A DNA stretch of 64,000 nt from Gordionus sp. m RMFG-2023 (lineage: Eukaryota; Nematomorpha; Gordioida; Chordodea; Parachordodidae): NCBI RefSeq assembly GCF_954871325.1, contig NC_088775.1, positions 9,897,561-9,961,560 on the forward strand, written 5' to 3'. Shown here one piece after another: positions 59,150-64,000 of this stretch. A program made the translations under genes and the position numbers. Position 1 is the first letter of the stretch, and each line of letters starts with the position of its first letter. The notes beneath the pieces were generated by a model, which saw only the letters and a list, made by a program, of their open reading frames with translations, did not search any database and had not been told where the DNA came from.

Positions 59150-60031
59150 ATGGCTGGAGTGTTATTTGAAGATATTTTTGATGTGAAAGACATTGATCCT
59201 GATGGTAAAAAATTTGATAGAGTATCTAGAATATTTTGTGAAAGCGAATCATTCAAAATGGATTTGATTCTAGATGTATATTCTCAAATTTATCCCGTAG
59301 AACTTGCTGATAAATTTAGATTAGTAATTGCAACTACATTAAGAGAAGATGGTCTTCTAGATGACGGTGAATATGATCCTCTTACGATAGGTATAAGCAA
59401 TTCGATTTAGTTATGTAACATGCATTAGATGATATATAAATATTGCTCATCAAGCATTATGTATTAATTAAACCTTGAATCACTTTTGGTTTTATTATTC
59501 AATAAAATAAATCTCAATTTTTTAAATTGTATACATAATTATACCAATTTAAACAAAAATTTATTTAATTCATTAGGATCTTAATATAAACCATCAAATT
59601 CTTCCATACATAATTATAGTATCATCTAATTGATAAAGGACAATATCTGATTTTTAAAAAAATGACATAAGACTGATATTATTTATAATAAAATATTAAT
59701 TTTGCTTCCTATTGCATATAAATTGAAATGTATAAATTCAATTGTCTATTTTGTGAAATGATGTAGATAAATTATATATATTTCCTAATTATTAGGTGAA
59801 GGCCCTGATTCAACTCATATACCAAGCAAGGCAGATGCCTTTGAATATGTTATGTATGGCATAATTTATAGGATAGATGGTGACGAGACCTCAAATGAAC
59901 CTGCTAGTCATCTGTCAGCCTATGTGTCTTTTGGTGGCTTATTAATGAGACTTCAGGGAGATGCAAATAATTTACATGGGTTTGAATTGGATGATCATGT
60001 ATATTTACTTATGAAAAAATTAGCCTTTTGA
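59150..60031 (+). CDS. POLR2H: DNA-directed RNA polymerases I, II and III subunit RPABC3 (RPB8)
   Basis: Shared small subunit of the three nuclear RNA polymerases; an OB-fold protein on the side of the core enzyme. Two exons, 59150-59390 and 59796-60031, joined through a GT-AG intron of 405 bp (donor GTATAAG, acceptor ATTATTAG) in phase 1, give 158 residues against about 150 in human. Start ATG opens [20 protein letters not shown], almost identical to human. Exon 1 continues with [20 protein letters not shown] and DDGEYDP; exon 2 has [30 protein letters not shown] and ends [11 protein letters not shown], the invariant C-terminus. The polyadenylation signal AATAAA lies at 60090. Far more conserved than the other proteins in the window, as expected for this subunit. 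The extra residues fall at the exon junction, in the variable loop. Confidence 0.98.
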
Positions 60032-60089
60032 TAGATCACACATGTTTAAATGTAAATTAATATGTTAAATATTTATTAAATATAATGTA

Positions 60090-60095
60090 AATAAA
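60090..60095 (+). terminator. POLR2H polyadenylation signal
   Basis: AATAAA 59 bases after the stop codon, with a T-rich stretch (TTTTTTTGATTGATTG) just downstream. Canonical animal signal in the expected place. Confidence 0.6.
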
Positions 60096-60696
60096 ATTTT
60101 TTTGATTGATTGAAAATTTTGTATAATTTGTGTCCTAGAGCAATTTTATTTTTTCTAAAAAATTAATTATTTTCATTGTTTATCATTGTGGGTAATTATT
60201 CATAATTTTGTTTGTTAACTTATATTGTTTATTTATTCTATATAGACTTGCATTTTTGCATCTCATAATTTTCAAACTAGAATTCTACAAGCTCTGAATT
60301 AACTTGTTGAGATTATAAATTAAGTTTCATTGTTCTATGGGAGAAAAGAATTGTGAATAAAAAAAAAATCATTTACGCATTCTTCTATAATATTTTGCAG
60401 AGCTGCCTGGCTTAGATTTTGCAGATTGGAAAAAAAATTGTATGTGAATGGTGGAGAATTAAATTATTTTAAATTTGAAAGATTATATAATTGTTTAGGA
60501 ATAATTCTGATATTTTTTAATCTCTCAAGAGGGTGGTAAATAAAATTTAATACCCAAAAAATTAATTTTTAGAGAATAATATATTTTAATTGAAATAACC
60601 CTTTAAAATCCTGCGAGCTAATTTGATATCTTCAACTTATAACTACTAAGAATGCTTAATGATTTAATTTGAATAGTAAGTTTGCATGAAAAATAT

Positions 60697-61595
60697 TTAT
60701 GCCCAGCTAAAGACAAAAATGTCAAAGAACAGGGCACTTAGCAGTGTGCTGCCATAGTAAGCCTGTATATCGGAATTTAAACCCAGTGAATTTCTCTCAA
60801 GTGATTCAATAAATAGCCTTTGGACAGATGGATTAAATAAGGGGGCAACAATTATAGCCAAAATAAATGGACTTAGTGTCACGTTCAACTATGATATAAG
60901 TGCACAAGTTTCTATTATAAGATTGAATATTTGGAGAAAAACCGTCAACTTCTCCCACAACTCCTTTATCAGCCTATTGAGATATGCCAGTGGATTTAAT
61001 AGGTGAAGCCATGGCCCATCTACAAATGAGAAGGAAATTTGTAAACTATAAGTTATTGTAATAAGGTCGAATAATCTAACTGTTTGGATTGCCATAGCAT
61101 TTGGGTCTGATTTACCGAGACAGGTAAACATATAACACGTTTGACGCAGAGGATGGAGGAGTTGTATTATATTTAATAAATAAAAAATTTTAATTTCGGG
61201 GAATTTATTAAAAATATTTAAATAATCTATATTTTGAAAAAAGCTTAATAGATCATCTTCACAAGGATATTCCTTCATTTCCTTATCAAATTTGTCTTTA
61301 TCAGAAAATATTCTGGTATGTGTGTTGGATAAAGGAATTAAGTCTGTTCTTTCTTTATCAAGAACTTTTCTCAAACTGGAAATAAGTTCTATTTGTTGAC
61401 CTCTAATTTTATCTAGGGCCAATTCAATTTAAATAGCTTATATTCATCTTTATAGATGTGTTTGAATCTATTGAAAATAAAAGATAATCAAATTTAAATG
61501 GTAATCAATATTTGAACTGTATAGTATACCTTTTATCTATGCCTTGCTGGATTGAATTAATAAGCGGCTTACATTTGAAATTATTTAAAGCCATT
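60697..61595 (-). CDS. Unidentified protein, possible membrane protein
   Basis: A minus-strand gene that I do not recognise. The first exon would be 61595 down to about 61531, opening MALNNFKCKPLINSIQQGID and ending at a GTATAC donor; the second, after an acceptor ATTAG near 61411, continues in phase with RGQQIELISSLRKVLDKERT, then HTRIFSDKDKFDKEMKEY and PCEDDLLSFF. Further on come LLHPLRQTCYMFTCLGKSDP and several hydrophobic stretches (about 61100-60960), a stop at 60889, and another open stretch 60888-60697 ending in FFDIFVFSWA. The last part may be a further exon or the reading frame may be interrupted. The charged N-terminal half with helical heptads followed by hydrophobic segments suggests a membrane-associated protein, but no motif fixes a function. 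Tail-to-tail with POLR2H. Confidence 0.45.
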
Positions 61596-61801
61596 TTTTT
61601 AAGTTTTAATATAATAATAGTAATCGTGTGAGTATCCCAAATGCATTTTTTCTTCGCTCTCTAAAATAAAAGACCCATAGAAATCGATTCCATAACCTAC
61701 AAAATCATATATATAAATATCATATTTCTTAATTAATATTCATTAAGGAGTTATAAAGAGAGTTTCATCTTATTATAATCGATTTAATATGATATCTTCC
61801 C

Positions 61802-62071
61802 ATGTTTTCCTTAAAAGTGGCTGCACAGTTTGAAGTTTGCCCATGTTTATTCCACAATAGCCTACACTTAGAAAATATAATTTTTGAAATGGTTTTAAAA
61901 TGGACATCATTACCTACCTTTTCAATGTTAACACTTGAATGTTATCTGAGAAAGATTGGTATAAAATATAATAAATCATCAAAATTGAATAAAATATTTA
62001 TTAATAAATTAGAGTCTGTTGACCAGTTATTTTTGTCAATTCAAGGTGTTTATTTTTACCTTACCACTTAG
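61802..62071 (+). CDS. Hypothetical first exon, divergent from the minus-strand gene
   Basis: Open for 89 codons from an ATG, with MFSLKVAAQFEVCPCLFHNS, then EMVLKWTSLPTFSMLTLECY. A plausible donor (TTCAAG then GTGTTT) lies at about 62046, so a spliced gene continuing to the right is possible, though no second exon is evident. No family recognised. It starts about 200 bp from the start of the minus-strand gene, which would make the interval a bidirectional promoter if both are real. A/T-rich chance frame is the alternative. Confidence 0.25.
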   Translation: MFSLKVAAQFEVCPCLFHNSLHLENIIFEMVLKWTSLPTFSMLTLECYLRKIGIKYNKSSKLNKIFINKLESVDQLFLSIQGVYFYLTT

Positions 62072-62485
62072 CCTACACACCACCCCCATAGCTCCAAACC
62101 TTTCTCCTTCTCATGTAGACTTTTTACATTCACTCTAAAAAATTGGCATGCCTTGTCACCTCTAGAGGTTGTGCTATCAATGAAATTATAACATGTTCAG
62201 TATTTATATTCACATTTTGACCAAAATAATTTATAAAGTTCAGAGACAAAGAATATGTTGTGAATTTTTTTTAGCTTACATTAATTATTGACATATTGAA
62301 ATTATGCCTAAACAACTTTAAAATAATCATTTTTATTATTCATGTTGATATGACCGATTAATAATAACCTTTAAATTGTTTTTTTTTATGTTTATATAAA
62401 TTGATTTTTTTTTATATAAATTGTGTAGATTGATTATTTCATATATTAATATGAAAATTGTTATATAAGCCTGATTTTTTAGTTT
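62072..62485. other. A/T-rich interval, nothing identified
   Basis: Contains a CACCACCCCC patch near 62080 and a short repeat of TTTATATAAATTG around 62395-62425. No coding or structural signal. Confidence 0.4.
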
Positions 62486-63855
62486 GATGTAAAATTTTAA
62501 AATAAATTAAATAAAATAAAATTAACTTTGATTTATTCTAAATTAAATAAAATAAACTCGTAACATTCATATATTTTTAGAAAACTTCATGGTGGCAGTT
62601 CCGCTACATATTCGAAGAAATCGTAAATAAATATTAAACAGATTCCCAATAATAATGTTAATATAAATTTTGAATTTCCAATATACTCAGGCAATGGCGA
62701 TATTTTTTCGAGTAGATTCGAAGACATCTTCAAGGACACTCAGATCTCGGACATCGAAAAAATAGGTTCCTTTACAAGAAGACTACCAGATGAGGTATAT
62801 ATCAAATTAGACGAACTATAAAATTGGGCTATAATGACTTACAAAATATTCTAAATCCACAGACAATATGATTTTAGCTACTGGAACATAGACAACTAGA
62901 TAAAAAGTTCTGGAATGTTATATTTATATCATTCTAAAAACACGTAAAAAATGATTAATTTGAAAAAGTGAAGAATAATTAAAAAATTTTAATGATAAAT
63001 CTCTAAATTATGAATAAACCTATATGGGACAATAATCATAAAGCAAAGTCCATTGACAAATTAGAAGATTATTTAAAATTTCATGATAGTAAGAATACTC
63101 TAAGCTTAAAAGGTAATTTACCAGATGTTATATTTAGTCATGAAAGCTGTGCTTCCAAGAGAGTTAAATTCAAGTTATGATGAAGCATTGTGTACATTAA
63201 AATCCTACAGAAATAAAAGAAAATCGTTTTAATAAAAATAAATCTCTTAGTAACAAAAAATTGAAAAATATTGAATTAAAACCAAATATTCAAAATGAAA
63301 GAGATTCTTATAAACTAAAAGAGATAAATTATATAATAAAATTTGAAATATTCGTGATTATAGAAAAAAAGGAAATAAACATTAAAGAGAACAATAAAAC
63401 AAAGATTAAAAAAAAATAATAAAATTAAAAAAACTCTTACTAAATGCGATAAAAAAATTGAGTCTTATAAATTTGAAGACAATTATAAGTAACACTAAGA
63501 GAAGTCATATAAAACTAAACGTCTTCATTCTAGAATAATACTCAAGGATGTGATGAAGAGATCTTTTTCTAAAAATTTAAGGCTCAAAAAATCATTTTTT
63601 ACTAAAAACAATCTTATGAATAATTATTATTTCAAAATACTTTTTAAATTAAAAAATAAGGGCATAAAGTTTAAATTTCTGAAGAGAGAGATGGATGTAC
63701 AGACGTACATATCATCTCATCATCTTTTCAAAATAAAAAAAACGCAAGTTTGATAATAGATGTAAAATTTTAAAATAAATTAAATTAAATTTGTAACTTT
63801 GATTTATTCTAAATTAAATAAAATAAACTCGTAACATTCATATATTTTTAGAAAA
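62486..63855 (+). mobile_element. Old, broken gag-like LTR-type element between 97-99 bp direct repeats
   Basis: A fossil. Direct repeats 62486-62584 and 63759-63855 are about 90 percent alike and lie 1,273 bp apart. Just inside the left repeat is TGGTGGCAG, reminiscent of a primer-binding site, followed by a gag-like coding stretch at about 62650-62830 (FEFPIYSGNGDIFSSRFEDI, then EKIGSFTRRLPDEVYIKLDE; the pattern of Ty3/Gypsy capsid genes). The rest is A-rich and codes for Lys/Asn-rich segments with no recognisable protease or polymerase. The frame is broken in many places. Whether the short direct repeats are true LTRs of a small non-autonomous element, or a local duplication, is open. Confidence 0.45.
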
Positions 63856-64000
63856 ATTTAATTCATATTTATTTTAAATAATTTTTTGACCTTTTTTTAT
63901 AATAAAAATTTAAGTTTTCATAAAAATTATTTTAAAGATCAAAAAATATATTTTTTTATAAAAAAATGACTAATAAAAACTCAAAAAATCTTTTTAGCTT

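Overview
The window is nuclear DNA from an AT-rich (A/T clearly dominant, coding islands visibly richer in G/C), intron-rich metazoan. Evidence for an animal: split genes with GT-AG introns of about 0.05-4 kb, an NBAS-type Golgi-ER tethering gene with both its beta-propeller and Sec39 parts, a PM20D1-type M20 peptidase, a near-canonical RPB8 gene, and a dense load of hAT DNA transposons. The proteins other than RPB8 are quite divergent from vertebrate versions, so a fast-evolving invertebrate is likely; I cannot place it more precisely from sequence alone. There are no bacterial features.

Layout. (1) About 2.0-9.7 kb, plus strand: the M20 peptidase gene (PM20D1-like), seven exons recognised; its 5' exons are not found. 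Its largest intron holds a head-to-head palindrome of hAT transposase remnants. (2) 9.7-19.5 kb: gene-poor repeat land with a 380-bp non-autonomous hAT element with perfect 8-bp target duplications, two copies of a 350-bp foldback element, a small-foldback family, minisatellite-like arrays and other MITE copies. (3) About 19.6-52.4 kb, plus strand: a single very long NBAS gene of about 30 exons; for most introns the reading phase can be carried across. Its introns contain a 1.2-kb hAT element, an old broken Ty3/Gypsy LTR-retrotransposon remnant with inverted ends, a long foldback of GCGAA/TTCGC-rich units, and a 5'-truncated, decayed non-LTR retrotransposon with a restriction-like endonuclease end. 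(4) 52.4-59.1 kb: three more hAT-type elements (two with clear 8-bp target duplications), a decayed protein-coding stretch and duplicated sequence around a MITE fragment. (5) 59.15-60.03 kb, plus: two-exon POLR2H (RPB8/RPABC3). (6) 60.7-61.6 kb, minus: an unidentified gene, with a possible divergently oriented exon at 61.8 kb. (7) 62.5-63.9 kb: an old broken gag-like LTR-type element between about 97-99 bp direct repeats.

The three recognised host genes do not form a pathway: one is a secreted/lipoamino-acid type M20 enzyme, one acts in Golgi-to-ER retrograde tethering (and in animals also nonsense-mediated decay), one is a shared subunit of RNA polymerases I-III. No undescribed defence, biosynthetic or mobile system is visible; the most informative material is the set of mobile-element families, several of which can be delimited to the base by their terminal repeats and target duplications.
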